Shown: positions 22,742-35,265, counted from the stretch's first letter. The stretch: DNA of 64,000 bases from Nematostella vectensis (GCF_932526225.1 NC_064047.1:10522494-10586493), one strand, 5' to 3'. Notes: generated by a model from the letters alone, not told the origin. Translations and numbers: made by a program.

Positions 22742-25700
22742 TTAGTATCTGACGTTAAATTTCTTCAGCACTTTGACCACCTTGTCCTGTCCTTTCCACT
22801 TCTCCACTACATGGTCCCACACGTCCTCGTCTGTATGAGTCCGCGAGCGTTTTTTGGACCGGCCAGCGGCGCGTTTGGACCGCATATACGACGGGGAAGT
22901 AACTGTTAAAATTAAATTTACATGGTATTTCAAATATGATTATCCATAGTAAGACCCCATTATTTGTAGTTGTTTTTGTAAAAGTAAACAATAACTAAAG
23001 AATTCTTAAAAGACTGATTCTGATACTCAGTGGCCATATCGAGCAAACCTCGTCAGCGCTGAAAAATAAATAATTTAATATTATTTATTACAGTTTGTTT
23101 ATGTATTTTATGTTTATTTGTGTTTTATGTTTGTTTGTGTTTTATGTTTATTTGTGTTTTATGTTTGTTTGTGTTTTATGTTTATTATTGATGACTTGCA
23201 GGGGCGAATCCAGGAGCTCCAAAAAGGGAGGGGGGGGCGGGGGGGGGGGGGGGGGGGTGAAGCAAGGGTTTCAAGAAGGAGGGGGGGGGGGGCGGATGCA
23301 ATGTTCTTCTGTATATTCCCCTATATGAAGAAAACGTTGTCGTTTTGGGGGTCTGGTACCGAGGAAACTTTTCTTTACAGGGCCCTTATCAACTAACTAA
23401 AGATGGTCACAGTTACTGTTTTTCACAGTTTACGAAGCTACTGGGGTACGCTCACCTTTAAAATAACAAGAATCATGCAGATTTTCCAAATAAGGAATAT
23501 ATTAGTTTCATATATGGAAGTGACCGCGTTTGTCAAAAACGACAATTTTGGGCTTAATTTTCTTGATATTTATCACTTGTTATTTTTAAGCTAAATATCT
23601 GAAATTAGGGAAGGGGGGCCCTGGGCCCGCTAGGCCCCACCCCTAGATCCGCCCCCTGACTTGAATTCTTACGAATAATTGGTACTTATGAGCACCAGGT
23701 TCACCTAAACTGCTAATTGGCATCTGCCAATGATTATTTTAACAAATGTATATTTTTTCTCCGTCTGAATGATTTATGTGAGACTAGGGCGAAATGGTGT
23801 ATTTCTGAAGTATTGGAAACAATATTTAAAATGGCTGTCACAACAGATGCATGAAAAGAAGATTTGCTGGAAGTTCGCGCGAAATTTACCATCGTACCAA
23901 GCAAGAAAAGGACTGTATTGGACTTCCATGAATTGTATGCTGTGTAATAGTTAACACGCGCATTTCAATCAATCTTGTTTTGAAAACTGTCGTTTCTCTA
24001 GTAGTCTGTTGTTTTTTCGGTTCTTTTTTTATGGCACTAAACAGTGCATATTGCACATAAACTTACAGGAATTCTTGTTTACTACGATTTTACTGACCAC
24101 CAGTTTAAAAAATAGGCCCAGATCCCAACGTTTTAGAGCATCACAGGCTTCCCACGCGCTCTCCTATGCTCTCTTAGGCAATTAAGAAAAACGAAAGACA
24201 ATGACTCATATATTAACTTTGGTATACCTTTGGCAAATGAGGTGAGAGTGTACCCAGCCTCCTCCTTAACCAGTCCCTCCTTGTAATCATTGAGCGCCAT
24301 GACAAGACTCATGCCACCGTGAGCGAAGAATAACTGCTTGAGAGACTGGTCACTAGACACCAGGCTACGCACGACCACAAGTCCTAGGGCTTGGTACTCA
24401 GCTTCCTGTTCGTTACCCCGGATGTAGTCGATGATGCGGTTAAAACAGCCGAGCTTGACTAATTTGAGTCTGCTGTCATCCTAAGGGGAGAAGTGACAGG
24501 TCAAGATAGCTAGTGTTTTAATATGTGTCAACTTTTTAAATGTCCTGATCTTGGGATATCGTATACTTTATTTGTAAAACTGGCATTTATTTTCAATTTG
24601 CAAATAGCTTAAACAGTTCTTTAACTCAAACTTAAACTCTAAAATCTGACTTATTTGTTTATTAAAGAGCCTCAGACAGAAACGAAAATTAAGTTCATAC
24701 GAATATTAATATCCAAAAAATACTTTTTAGGGAATTTCGAATATCATTTTTCGTGAACTGAGGATCTATCTTTAAGGGGAGGGTCATTATTTAACGTCAC
24801 AATAGATGCAATACTTTCTCTATAGACTAAAGATGGTCAGAGTCACTGTTTTTCTCTTCTGATTACAAGTCATAAAGTTTACGAAGCCCCTGTGATACGA
24901 CAACCTTAAAAATGACAAGAATCATGCAGCTTTTCCAAATAAGTAATATAATAGTTTCCTTATATGGAAGTGACCGCGTTTGGCTAAAACGAATATTTTG
25001 GCTGAACTTTCTTGATATGACGACTAAAGTATAAAATTTCAACAACAACAAAATTCAACTTAGCAGCCACCCCCCCCCCCCCCCCCGTACAGAAAGCTTT
25101 GAAACTTTTATATGATTACTATTAAACAAAAGTTAACATCAATATCATAAAATTAAATGTGTGACAGTTATCGAGAAAGCAAATTTAACATTTAAAATCG
25201 GCATCATTATTATCTTTGACAATCATTATTGCTTTCCTTCAATATTACACGAAATGTCGACATACCTCTCCATTTATAACAGCTTCGCGGATAACCATTA
25301 ATGACGCTCGCCCCAATCCCGGCGCGGCCGGCGGCCCTAGCAAATCTAAGAGGTACGCCCCACAATATTGTACCACGTGACGAGCACTCACGTGACCAAG
25401 ATGCACAGACTTTGTCTTGGAGTTGCCAGGCACGCTGCTAGTCGGCCGCTGGCTCTCTATGTTAGCGCGCGTCTGGGCAGGAGGATCTTGTCCCCAGGCC
25501 TCTCTCGGTTGTGCTTGATGGCCACTGGCTTGCTTTGATTTCTTTTGTACGTGCATAAGGTATCTTATCACTTTAATAACGCTGGTCTATAGGAGAGAAA
25601 ATCGCGAGATAAACATGGAAGGATTTCAAATACCTTTTTTTAATAGATGCAGCAAGCCCAAATAGTCATGTTCGTGAACCAGAAGAATAAATAAAATACA

Positions 25701-28700
25701 TTAAAAACTGGTATTCGACTTTGCCAAATTTTCGTCTTTAAAAATACTTCTTCAGGGCAGTGAGTTTATTAAGGGAGAGTTGACAGCATCAGGAAAGTGG
25801 TCATTTACGTGGACAAGTCAAGAATAAAAATCTTCAGGACTACCAACGAACGAGGGGATAAATCAATAGTTATGGCTGTATGCTGTACGCCTTTCTGGAA
25901 TCAGAGTCGTTTCGCTAATGCCTGGTTCACACTAGTGACATAACGACGTAACGACATGACGCGCACTCTGTTTAGCACGACATAACGCCACGGACATAAT
26001 AGTAAAAGAAAAAGAAAAAAACATGTTTTTTTCTCTTATGTCGTTATGTCCATCTCGTTAAGTCGGGCTTATGTCAAAATGTCGAACCATTCACACTTGC
26101 CCATGTCGTTATGTCACTAGTGTGCTCCAGAAAAGTGAACACACACACAACCATTGTATCACCACGCACCTGTATATCATAGATTCCACAGGTAACCCAT
26201 GGCGCCAGGTGCGAAATCACTTTAGCATCCAACAGGCTCTGTTTGATATAGTGAGCCGTCTCGTCCTGAGAAGTAGAACCCAGTCTTCCAGTCAGGGCGG
26301 GAGGTGCAACGGTTGTAGTAGTCGGAGATGGACTGGGTGCGCTGCGAACCGGCATAGCTGTGTCTCGGCTACCGACGGAGGCTCGGCTACTAAGGGGCCT
26401 GTCACATATCAAGCAATTTTGTTTTTAAAACTGTCGTTCTTCTTACATAGCTTGGTCTAATAATTCTTAGAATAAACATACCGTATTTGAGAATGTGAGG
26501 CCCGCTGAAATTACGTTTTACCGCCCTGGGACTGTGTAAATTTCACAAGGTCTAGACACTAACGTTTTATTATTCCCGCGTGCTCGCCCGTGCCTTTTTC
26601 ATGTCCATTTAGAAAAAAAATATCCTATGCGCTGCATACCTTACTAATGGTCACCAAGGAATAGGCAACAAGCTCACCTTGATCTGCTTTTGCGCCCTTT
26701 GCCACTCTTTTTCTTCTCTTTTCCACTATCTTCTTGATGCGCTTGCGCTATTCGAGTAAACCGCACGGCATTCCTCACCATGCTCGCTGACGCCTTGAAT
26801 GATAAATGCTTTCCTTTGCTATGACTCGTTCTTACTGGTTTTGACTCAAATACGTTCAAATCCTCAACAGACGGGTCAAAACTTGAAGCTGTCGCTTTGA
26901 CTAAGTACAATAAAAAGTTGATTGTTTCTCGAACGAAATTTAGTTCAGTAGAATGGAAGCCAAAGCTGGGATACTGTTTTCTGGTTTCTTGTTTAGGTTT
27001 TGTTGAGGCAAATATAAGTTCTGTCCGCGCGTTTTTCATAGTAGAAACAAGGTCCTTCGGTGGTAGAGTTGTTGGGTCAATCGCGTGGAAAGATGGTGGG
27101 TTGATATGCTGTAGTTTGCTACTCAGGAACTGGAGTTGAGTAAAAAGTCGAATACCGCCATATTGGATCAACAAAGCGGCAAGACTGGGATTTGCGCTAA
27201 AATAGATATGTAGAAAAAGAAGTTAGATGATATTTTTAAAGAATAAACTTTCGATGAAAAATCCCAAATTTTTTTGTAATATTGCGTGTAACGTTAATAT
27301 AAAAATATATTTATATATAAATATAAAAATATTATTTGTAGAGAGTGCATCAAAAAAGCCAAACGCTATTATGACAGAATGAACAAAATATAAAGAATAC
27401 GCGCATATGTTAGTAAACTCACCCGCTGGCCTGAGTACACGTCTTCTCATTACCATTCTCATCTCTGTCCGTCAGCCTGATAAGACTCACCATGGCAACG
27501 ACAGTATTGGTTAGTACTCTTAAGCTGCTAAGATACCTTGCATCCGGGTTATTTGGCTTTGCTATCCTGCCTTTTGTAAACCCTTTAACGGCTTTATTGA
27601 CAGGTTCACTAATGCACAACGTCCTTTCATTGCCACATATCGATAGCGAGTCCGTCTGAAAAGCTAACGATAACACTGAAACCATCTCTGCAACGGCTTT
27701 CTCCAGCTTTGAAGCTTTAGGGTTATTTAGGAATTTGTTTAATAGTCGAGTTGTCTCCACGGTGATACCAGCAGTAATTGAAGCATGCGTATTGATGGAA
27801 TCATGTGACGTTGAGAGGTCGGTAAGAGCCTCTAGGACAGCGGTTTTGTCTGGGTTGTTGATTATGTTTTTCATGGCTCTACTAGCATGGTCCCTGACGA
27901 ACCTGAAAACAAAGTGTTTACTTCGTCACAATCAGGACAATGTATGCAACATATACCTAGTCCCATGCCTAGCAGAAAACGTTGTCGTTTTGGGGGTCTG
28001 GTACCGAGAAAATGGTCACACTAACTGTTTTCTCTTCTGGTTACAAGTCATAAAGTTTACGAAGCTCCTGGGGTACGCTCACCTTAAAAAATTTAAAGAA
28101 TCATGCAGATTTTCCAAATAAGGAATATATTAGATTTCTTATATGGAAGTGACGGCGTTTGGCTCAATTTTCTTGATATGTGTAGTGATTTCATGAGGTC
28201 GACCCGTCACTAATAACACCATAAGTAACCTTAAAATTGAAGTGTAAAGCCTTCCTTTAGAAATAATAATTTCCAAATTCAAATTTATAGAATTTCAATA
28301 TGTTGTTCTTTTACTGTGTCTGCCATCTTAGTTTCTTTTCCGTCGTCCGGAAATATTAGTCTTGAAAAATAGATTCTTTTTTTCCCAAAATCACCATCAT
28401 TATCATTGTCATCATCGTCGTCATCATCACCAACAACAAACACCGGTAACAACATAATCATCGCCATTATCGTCACCATCATTGTCGTCATCATCATCAT
28501 CATCATCATCATCATCACCAACATTACCACCATAATCATCATCGTCGTCGTCATCATATATAATCATTGCCATTATCACCAAACATCATCATCATCATTA
28601 TCATCATCATCATAACCAATATCATGATCATTGTCGTCATCATCATCATAATCGTCATCATGACTTACCTACAGTGTGAGCACGTCATCGCCCACAGCAG

Positions 28701-31700
28701 ATGGCCTAGAGCATGATGGGTAATGACTGGCTGAATACCGGGCTTAAAAAGGGTCAGAGTCGCAAGAAAACGGACTGCCTCTTGTTGCTGGGAGCTGGTA
28801 AGTGTAGAAAATAATAATCAATATACTGATCAATATCAAGATCCAACCCAACTTCCTTATTTGGGCAATCATATTTAAGATATTTGTGGTAAGTTGGCCA
28901 AAACATAAATAATCATAATATATCTTGCAATTGTTTAGAGAAACAGAGGCAGGGGGAGGGGGGAGGGTGCGCAATCATAGGTACTATATAAAAAAAGCAT
29001 AGTACTTAAAGATTCCTTGATAAGAAATTCTGACACTGTTTTAATTACAGTCTCTATACTAAAGCCGTGGCCAAACGAAACTCAAATCAGCGCAAGTTGT
29101 CTCAAGTTAGAGCGCGGGCTAGTTTGCAATTACAAACGCACTAGCCAATTACAAACGAGCAAACCTCACCAAGTGTTGTATTGGAGAACATTCAGTATCC
29201 TTGGCAACACCTCGGCCTCGTGCTTGGCGACAAATCTCTCACAGGAAGTGACGTCGTGTGATATTATACTGTTTAATACCTCAATCGCGTGGCGCTGAAA
29301 AAGAATGTAGGGTATTTTATGGGGTCGAGTGCACTGCAAACCCACTATATACTTTATATTTTCGATCGAAACTGGTACAAAATCTCTTGAAATAATTCAT
29401 CTTTAGATTTTGGTTAAACAAAAAAAAAAAAAAAAAAAACAAAGGTGTTGTTGACAAGGGGAAGGCAGGGGGTTCTTAGATGTAAACATGATGGGCGATA
29501 TCCGACAGAGAGCCCGAAAACCGCAAACCTTAAAATACCTAGGACAAAAACTTTCCACAAGATACTTGGTTTTTGATCTCGAATAAATGTAAGTCCACAA
29601 CTAGCGCGACTAGTATTATCGCGAATACAAAAACACAAGTCTTCTGCTTCACTTACCACATGCTACTAAAATACCGATAAAGTGTAATACAAGAGGAAAA
29701 TAATGAGAACCAGAAAAGTTAACGATAAGATACGTAGTCCACCCGCCCCCCTCCCCGAACCTCTCCCTCTCAACCCCATCTCCCCCATATCCAACCCCAG
29801 CTCTTGGGTTCTTTGACGATGTTTGTTTTGGGTCTAGGTGTGCTCTTAGTGCCACCATATTCTAAAGGTATAACCGGCTGGAATATCTTGACTGACACCA
29901 GTATGGAATTAAAAAAAATACTTTCTTTTAATGCATTTATCGTAGAGGGCCTCAAAATATTGAGGAAGAGGCACGATTAAGAAACATTATGAAAATATTG
30001 GGGTCATCGCTGGTCATTTCCTTATAATTTTTTAATATATAAGGGGGGGGTTAACCCCAGTATCCCACCCCATGCTACGGCCCATATGAAGAAAACGTTG
30101 TCGTTTTGAGGGACTGGTACCGAGGAATCTTAGCTTTTTTTCAGATACTTCCTCCATTGACCAAGGATGGTCACAGTCACTTTTGTTTTTCTCTTCTGAA
30201 TACAATTCACAAAGTTTGCGAAGCACCTGCGGTACGGCAGTCCTAAAAATGACAAGAATCGTGCAGGTTTTCCAAATAAGGAATATATTTGTTCCCTTAT
30301 ATGGAAGTGACCGCGTTTGGCAAAAACGACAGTTTTCGGCTAAATTTTCTTGATATGCTGCAATATATCTACCTTATGTGCTAATGATTGAACCACGCCG
30401 TCAAGTCCGAACTCGATCAACAGCTGTGCCATTTGTGCATGTGAAGCTAAATGATTGACAGCCGTCAAGGCAACGTCACGTAGCTCGTCAGGCACAGGCT
30501 CCTGCGCGGTCAGAACGCCGAATAAAGCCTCGGTTCCAGAAATGACCATGGTTTCCATCCACAACTGCGCATGCTCCTCGCGCTTCGTCAGCTGGACAAA
30601 AAGTATGCAAACATGAAAAAAAACAAGGCATCTTGATATTTTAACATACACGCTTTGGTCAATTGGATGTTCTAAGTGTTCCAGATAACCACTTCCCTTT
30701 ACAATACTCATATAGTAATGAAATCCATCCGTTTCTTGGGCAAGCATAAACGCAGCCTGGATTTCACTAGTGAAGAAAGACGTGAAATTTCTACTTCGTG
30801 TGCGAAAATCAGGGAGAAAGGAACGCGCAATTGAAGAAAGAAGAAACCGTTTTGTTTCTTCATTCTTCGAAACCATCACTAGTTAAAATAGTACTAAAAT
30901 GGAGGATTTGGGGTCTTTTTGGAATCCTATTTGTCTGTATTTACTCGCGCTTTTGTGTTTCTTAGTGACTGAGCATGCGTGATTACTACCTGGGCGATAC
31001 ACCTCGCCGCCTCGATCTGCACATGCGCAGTAGCTCCTAGCAGCATCAGGTAGATTAAGTCGTCCATGATGGAATGTTCCAGTAAACTCTTGGCGTTTAT
31101 GGCGCCTTCGCTTAATTTGGTCAGCAGTATCAGTATGCCACCCTAGAAACAATCACGTGGTAATTATCACGTGATCGGAAAATATAACAGTAGGCGCAAG
31201 CTTTAATGTACTAGGCTTTGGAGGTTTTTAGTTACAACCTTTAAAACATGTAGGAATATAGGATAACGATGCCGTCACACTGTTATCCAAGTTTCCAGAG
31301 AATATATGATAAAAAAGATAAAAATAAAAAGATAACTATTCTTCAATTAATATTTTACCTGAACGGCCGAGTTATCTGTATCCAACATCTTCAAGGTCTA
31401 AATCCAAAACAACAATAACAATATATAAATGAAATATAATGTTACTTCAGATCACTCTTTTTCTATAAGAACGTATAATTTTCAGTTGAGGCTTGGCTGT
31501 TCTCATTTTTTGGACAATTTAAGACTGAATATGTTCTTAACGATGTTCTTATATAAGAGTATAATACCCAATAAATTAATAGGAAGAGAATTACACTCAT
31601 GATCAATAGCAATAATAGGGTTGTTACTATGAGCATAATTTGATTCTGCATTTTATCAGAACGCATCAGGAATAAAACATATTTTTTTCCCGCTACTGAG

Positions 31701-32942
31701 CCACGGCATGTTCTTAGCATGTTCTTAAAATTTGGTAAAAATCTCAGGCTCGACGTTCTTATAAAAAAGGTTTTTTTAAAAAAAAACAAAAACAGTGTAT
31801 CGTGATATGTAATGTTGTGTTTAACGAAAATCGTAATTTTTCGGGGACAATTCCAAACGCAGGGAGTGTCGGGGCAGGCCTCAGAGTTGAGGGTGGGGGG
31901 GGGGGGGGGGGGGCTCAAGACAAAATTCAAATACACAAAATTTTCGGGCTGGAAATTATTCATTTATAAAGAGGGGGGGATCCGGCAAAGCATGACATGG
32001 GAGAGCCTGACATTTTTGAGCTTCTAAAACACAAAGAAACGTGAGAAAAATAACATCCTTGACTCCTTTCCCCATACAATTTTTCCATTTATTTCCATTT
32101 CCTTCTGCCCCCCCCCCCCCCCCCCCCCTCCCCCCGTCTTGCCCGCCGTCTATAAGACGTTGGCGCCGTTTGGTACCATTCTTCAGTAAAAGGTGAAACC
32201 CAGTGACACACTCATCACTTGAACACGGATATAAATTAAACTACTTGAGAAATCGATCTTTAAAACTTTTTGCATTATATACACTACAACATTGCGATAA
32301 TAGAAATCAAATATTTCTTTTAACAAATATTGCCCTGATCTTCTGATGTAACGCAATGAAAAATAAAACATAACGCAATCCACCTACCTTGACCGCATCG
32401 CTTTCAGTAAGAATCTTGCCACCCGAAAATCTTCGCACAAGCCGAGTTATTGCCGATGTAGCCTCCTTCTGTACACCTCTATCATAACTCTCAATGACCC
32501 CCAACAACTCTTCGTACGAGATTTCTATATCATCCTCATCATCTTCAGAAGTCTCAGCAGCTAACTGTTTTCTCGAGCTTTTAAATGAAGCATTATCTTG
32601 GCATGAACAAATACAATTCCGTTTAGGAGTTTTATCATCCTTTTTAGCGACCACGACTTTGACTGTGACTATTTTCTCTTTGATAGATCGCGGTGGTGAT
32701 TTCGGTCGCCTTGGCGAAGTGTATTTAAAGAGTGTAGCAACACGCGACTGTTCCTTAGGCTTGACATAACGGGCCCTCGTTTCGATTTGAAGCTTAGGAA
32801 TCCGTTCACAAACATCGTTAATACTTCTAGGTGGCCCCAAGTGCCTTCCAGTTATCTCCAAGTATCTAAAATTCCACTGATCCGGCAGCGTTTGGCTAGC
32901 ATTCTCCAGTGTGAAATCCGCAATCTGTTGCCATAACTCCAT
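22742..32942 (-). CDS. 1059-aa armadillo-like helical-repeat protein
   Basis: Twelve exons (minus, 5' to 3'): 32388-32942, 31359-31397, 30990-31142, 30373-30591, 29170-29294, 28669-28794, 27423-27902, 26678-27196, 26170-26398, 25266-25586, 24228-24480, 22742-22902. All are GT-AG with matching phases; the CDS is 3180 bases including the stop. Residues 1-140 are hydrophilic with basic and acidic patches. From about 145 on come successive amphipathic helix pairs typical of ARM/HEAT repeats, for example GGILILLTKLSEG, QIEAARCIAQLTK, ELRDVALTAVNHLASHAQMA and LGLVVVRSLVSSD. A charged linker (about 690-740, rich in KK/SR) and a Ser/Thr/Pro segment (about 745-780) interrupt the repeats. The tail is basic (KRAAGRSKKRSR) and ends KVLKKFNVRY. 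It is probably a soluble scaffold. I cannot match it to a named family. It is conserved-looking in structure only; the function is unknown. Confidence 0.75.
23094..23188. repeat. (TGTTTATTTGTGTTTTAT)n tandem repeat
   Basis: An 18-base unit alternating T/G variants (TTTATGTTTATTTGTG, TTTATGTTTGTTTGTG), about five copies, in the last intron of the armadillo-like gene just left of a hAT-like element. Confidence 0.85.
23199..23658. mobile_element. hAT-like MITE, 5-bp duplication ACTTG
   Basis: The left end CAGGGGCGAATCCAGGAG is inverted at the right end as CTAGATCCGCCCCCTG. ACTTG immediately flanks both sides (23194-23198, 23659-23663). The interior has G-runs (19 G at 23239-23257, 12 G at 23281-23292) and one copy of the AACGTTGTCGTTTTG repeat. 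There is no transposase frame. The terminal sequence and 5-bp duplication fit hAT5-type elements. Confidence 0.75.
23326..23585 (+). repeat. AACGTTGTCGTTTTG repeat, copy 1
   Basis: It begins GAAGAAAACGTTGTCGTTTT and ends near TTTCTTGATAT. Conserved internal blocks include CATGCAGATTTTCCAAATAA and ATATGGAAGTGACCGCGTTT. It forms the interior of the hAT-like element at 23199-23658. Related copies are at 24822-25035, 27968-28185 and 30085-30357. Confidence 0.85.
24822..25086 (+). repeat. AACGTTGTCGTTTTG repeat, copy 2
   Basis: It lacks the left AACGTTG part and starts near CTAAAGATGGTCAGAGTCAC, retaining ATGGAAGTGACCGCGTTTGG and CTTTCTTGATATGA. It is followed by a C17 run at 25070-25086. It lies in the intron between exons 10 and 11 of the armadillo-like gene. 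Confidence 0.8.
25919..26127. mobile_element. palindromic MITE related to 57424-57620 (copy with damaged right end)
   Basis: It starts TGCCTGGTTCACACTAGTGA and reads toward an inverted GTCGTTATGTCACTAGTGTG at the right. The centre is AAACATGTTTTTTTC, shared with the SON-intron copy. The final bases of the right terminus are lost or diverged. It sits between exons 9 and 10 of the armadillo-like gene. Confidence 0.75.
27968..28185 (+). repeat. AACGTTGTCGTTTTG repeat, copy 3
   Basis: It begins AGAAAACGTTGTCGTTTTGG and keeps AATCATGCAGATTTTCCAAA and TATGGAAGTGACGGCGTTTG. There is a small internal deletion after GGTACCGAG. It lies between exons 6 and 7 of the armadillo-like gene. Confidence 0.85.
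28392..28665. repeat. (ATC)n / (TCATCG)n microsatellite
   Basis: Interrupted ATC/CAT trinucleotide array of about 270 bases, ending about 4 bases from the splice donor of exon 6 of the armadillo-like gene. Open frames on either strand are low-complexity artefacts. Confidence 0.9.
30085..30357 (+). repeat. AACGTTGTCGTTTTG repeat, copy 4
   Basis: It begins GAAGAAAACGTTGTCGTTTT and ends TTTTCTTGATATGC, about 14 bases short of the splice donor of exon 4 (30372). It has the same orientation as the other three copies. Confidence 0.85.
31880..32160. repeat. G/C homopolymer region in intron 1 of the armadillo-like gene
   Basis: G19 at 31895-31913 and C21 at 32108-32128 lie about 200 bases apart in inverted sense, a layout like the G-rich ends of the hAT-like MITEs. 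No clean termini or target duplication could be identified. Confidence 0.5.
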
Positions 32943-33339
32943 ACCACATCAAACTAAGGTCACAAGGGGTTTAGCGCTCGAAGTGACTTTAGATTACTAT
33001 GGCGCGGATGTATCACGTTTCTGATAAAGCCCATGTCAAAATAGTCTGAAGTGACGACTTTATAACTCTGTAATCATTGCCGAAGAGTTATTTGTTGTGA
33101 ATTACCATGTGAATGAGGTGTATAAACAAAATACAGTTTTGGTAATCCCCTCGGGACATGTGTGTTGTCTGAAGCACTTAGCGGCCTGATTAATAGCCTA
33201 ATTTAATTTTCATATTTTTTACCTAGAGGAGAAAAAGATCATAAACCAGGCCCGTGTCGTACCCAGGATTTTTGGGGGGGAGGGGGAAGGAGGGAGTGAT
33301 AAAAATCACTCCCTCATCCCAATCATGAGAACTAGGTAA

Positions 33340-33655
33340 TATATACCTATTTCAAAAAACGTTGTCGGTGCGAAACGGCAAATGGCGATTGGCAAATGGC
33401 AGTACTAGGACCGAAAGGAACCATGGGTCTCATTAAATTTCTACTGAATGCTGAAGAATATGGATAAATCAAACAATTATCCATTAAAGATCATCAACGT
33501 ATGTCTCTGGCATTGCTAGACTTTATTTAACACTTTTAATTTTGCGAATGATTAGTACCCAGAAGCACCGTTCAGGCTTAGAACTACCATTTACTATTTG
33601 CCATTCGCCATTTGCACTGACAACCTTTTTTGAAATAGGTGTATGTTGTAACAAG
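33340..33655. mobile_element. TA-flanked MITE family 'ACCTATTTCA...' (copy B)
   Basis: The termini are ATACCTATTTCAAAAAACG on the left and CGTTGT-like inverse ending TTTTTTGAAATAGGTGTAT on the right. GGCAAATGGC motifs at both ends are inverted. The interior matches 20462-20712. Partial relatives occur at 43150-43330 and 47650-47790. Confidence 0.8.
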
Positions 33656-33667
33656 TTTTCAGTAAAT

Positions 33668-33850
33668 ATGCCGCAGTCTTATAGTGAAGACCTTCGCTGG
33701 CGAGTTATCTGGATGGTACAGTTTCTTGCATTATCTATCGAAGACACTTTCTATGTGCCGCGTACAATTGTAAGGGTATCTGCAAAGATAGGGACAAAAA
33801 TAGGGACGACAATGGCAACTCGAAAGACGACGGCAGAAAACAATTGAGAA
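33668..33850 (+). pseudogene. relic of a Tc1/IS630-type transposase N-terminus
   Basis: ATG at 33668 opens a frame beginning MPQSYSEDLRWRVIWMVQFL, the pattern of the N-terminal helix-turn-helix of IS630/Tc1-like transposases common in cnidarian genomes. Similarity fades after about 40 codons and the frame stops at 33845-33847; no DDE catalytic part follows. It directly abuts the TA-flanked MITE, but the two need not be related. Confidence 0.5.
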
Positions 33851-34150
33851 TTCAAAGATCCAGAAGTGAAATATCTGAAATGGATTCTCTCTGATACATT
33901 TCGGCCTTTTTCTTCAAACGACAACGTGAAAACTCCAAGATTCGTGGTTTAGGGAGGACGGGAACGTGTGCGCTGAAAACTAGACTATCCTTGTTCGCTA
34001 TGCTAGAAATAAGATTCTAGGTTTTACTATAGTTTTTTGGGGGAATACATAACCGAGTGAATTTTATCCAAACTAAAACTGTGCGCACAGTATGAAAGCT
34101 TTTTTGGGTTCTCCCTGCAGTCGGTAGCCGTCGTCGTTGCTATTCCGTTC
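33826..34150 (+). repeat. dispersed repeat, copy 1 (partner 36316-36640)
   Basis: It shares 'GACGGCAGAAAACAAT ... GAATTCAAA ... GTGAAAA(C/T)TCCAA ... TAGCCGTCGTCG' in the same order with 36316-36640. It is diverged and unclassified. Confidence 0.6.
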
Positions 34151-35065
34151 AAGCACTTTACCATAAGGTTTTCTTTTAGTGTAATGTCGTAAGGGGGTTC
34201 TTTACGACAACGTAGAACGTAGACAACGGAGACAGTGTGGATTGAGTAGTTGCTTTAATTCGTCAGTAGTGGTTCCTCCGGGTCGACTGCTCTCTCATTC
34301 TGCCTATCTCTGCCTCCCTTTTATACTTGCTCTTCCTATTGACCATTGGGAACCAGGTGAAGTTCCACAGAGTAATTTCCTTTGTGCTGGAAAAGGTGAA
34401 AGCCGGTCCCTTTGCGGAAAGGACGGGTGTTGGAAAATATAAATTAGGAAGATGAAAGGATCTCTTTGATGCAAGTAGATGGTTTAAATTCCTAATATAA
34501 TATTGATTAGAACGATGAAAGAAGTTCTTTGAGGTAAAACAGATGTTTTAAATTCTTAATATAATATTGATCAGTCATTCAGGCAATGGTGTCAACGAAG
34601 TAAATGGGACCTGAGGTACCATGTAGATTTCTATTGCCTATTTGTTGGAAAAGTGCTTACGCGGCATTTCTCTAATCTTTTACTAGAAATCATTATGTCA
34701 GTAACTTGACAAAAGTTGCGTGACAGTAGCTACGGAGTCCCCGTTTGACACCTCTTACGGCCGGTGCCAAACCTGCTCTTGTTTCCTTTTTTAAGGACGC
34801 GCAGATATATATTTAGAAAATTATCAGGCTGTACTGCCATTCAGATAGCGTTCAACGAAGTTCGTGTCGGCGGTAAAGGATGGCAGAGCTTAAAACAACA
34901 TAGATTACCCATACTACCTCGCGGTATTGGCGCGTGCGGCAGAGCGCTCTTTGACAAAGTTGAAATAGCTGTAAATACAAGTCCAACTCAACCCCTTACC
35001 GTACTATGTACATTTTAGACGACTGAATAGACAAGGTGTTTCCATAAAGCGTAAGTGTACTCACT

Positions 35066-35168
35066 TAATTTCCGCGCATCCTTATTTTCGCGACACTTAT
35101 TTTCGTGTCACTTTATTTTCGCAAATCTTTTAAAATCGCGAAATTAAAGTGACGCGAAAATTAAGTGC
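35066..35168. mobile_element. short foldback element
   Basis: The ends CACTTAATTTCCGCGC and CGCGAAAATTAAGTG are inverted. The interior repeats TTATTTTCGCG and GTGTCACTTTATTTTCGC and their complements. It has about 100 bases and no coding capacity. Confidence 0.65.
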
Positions 35169-35265
35169 TATAAGAAATTCAAAAGCTAGCAGGTTTGCTT
35201 TTTCTTGGCAATTAAAAAATTGTCACACGAAAAATTGCTTCTGCTAGCAGAGACTTCTTTTTTCT

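Noticed and set aside
25245-25571. Splice acceptor TTATTAAAG at 25571 for exon 10 of the armadillo-like gene
   Set aside because: It would put the exon out of phase with exon 9. The acceptor CTATAG at 25587 restores phase, so exon 10 was taken to start at 25586.
28285-28615. Met/Asp-rich and Ile-rich frames on both strands
   Set aside because: Products of the ATC microsatellite, with no start context or conservation.
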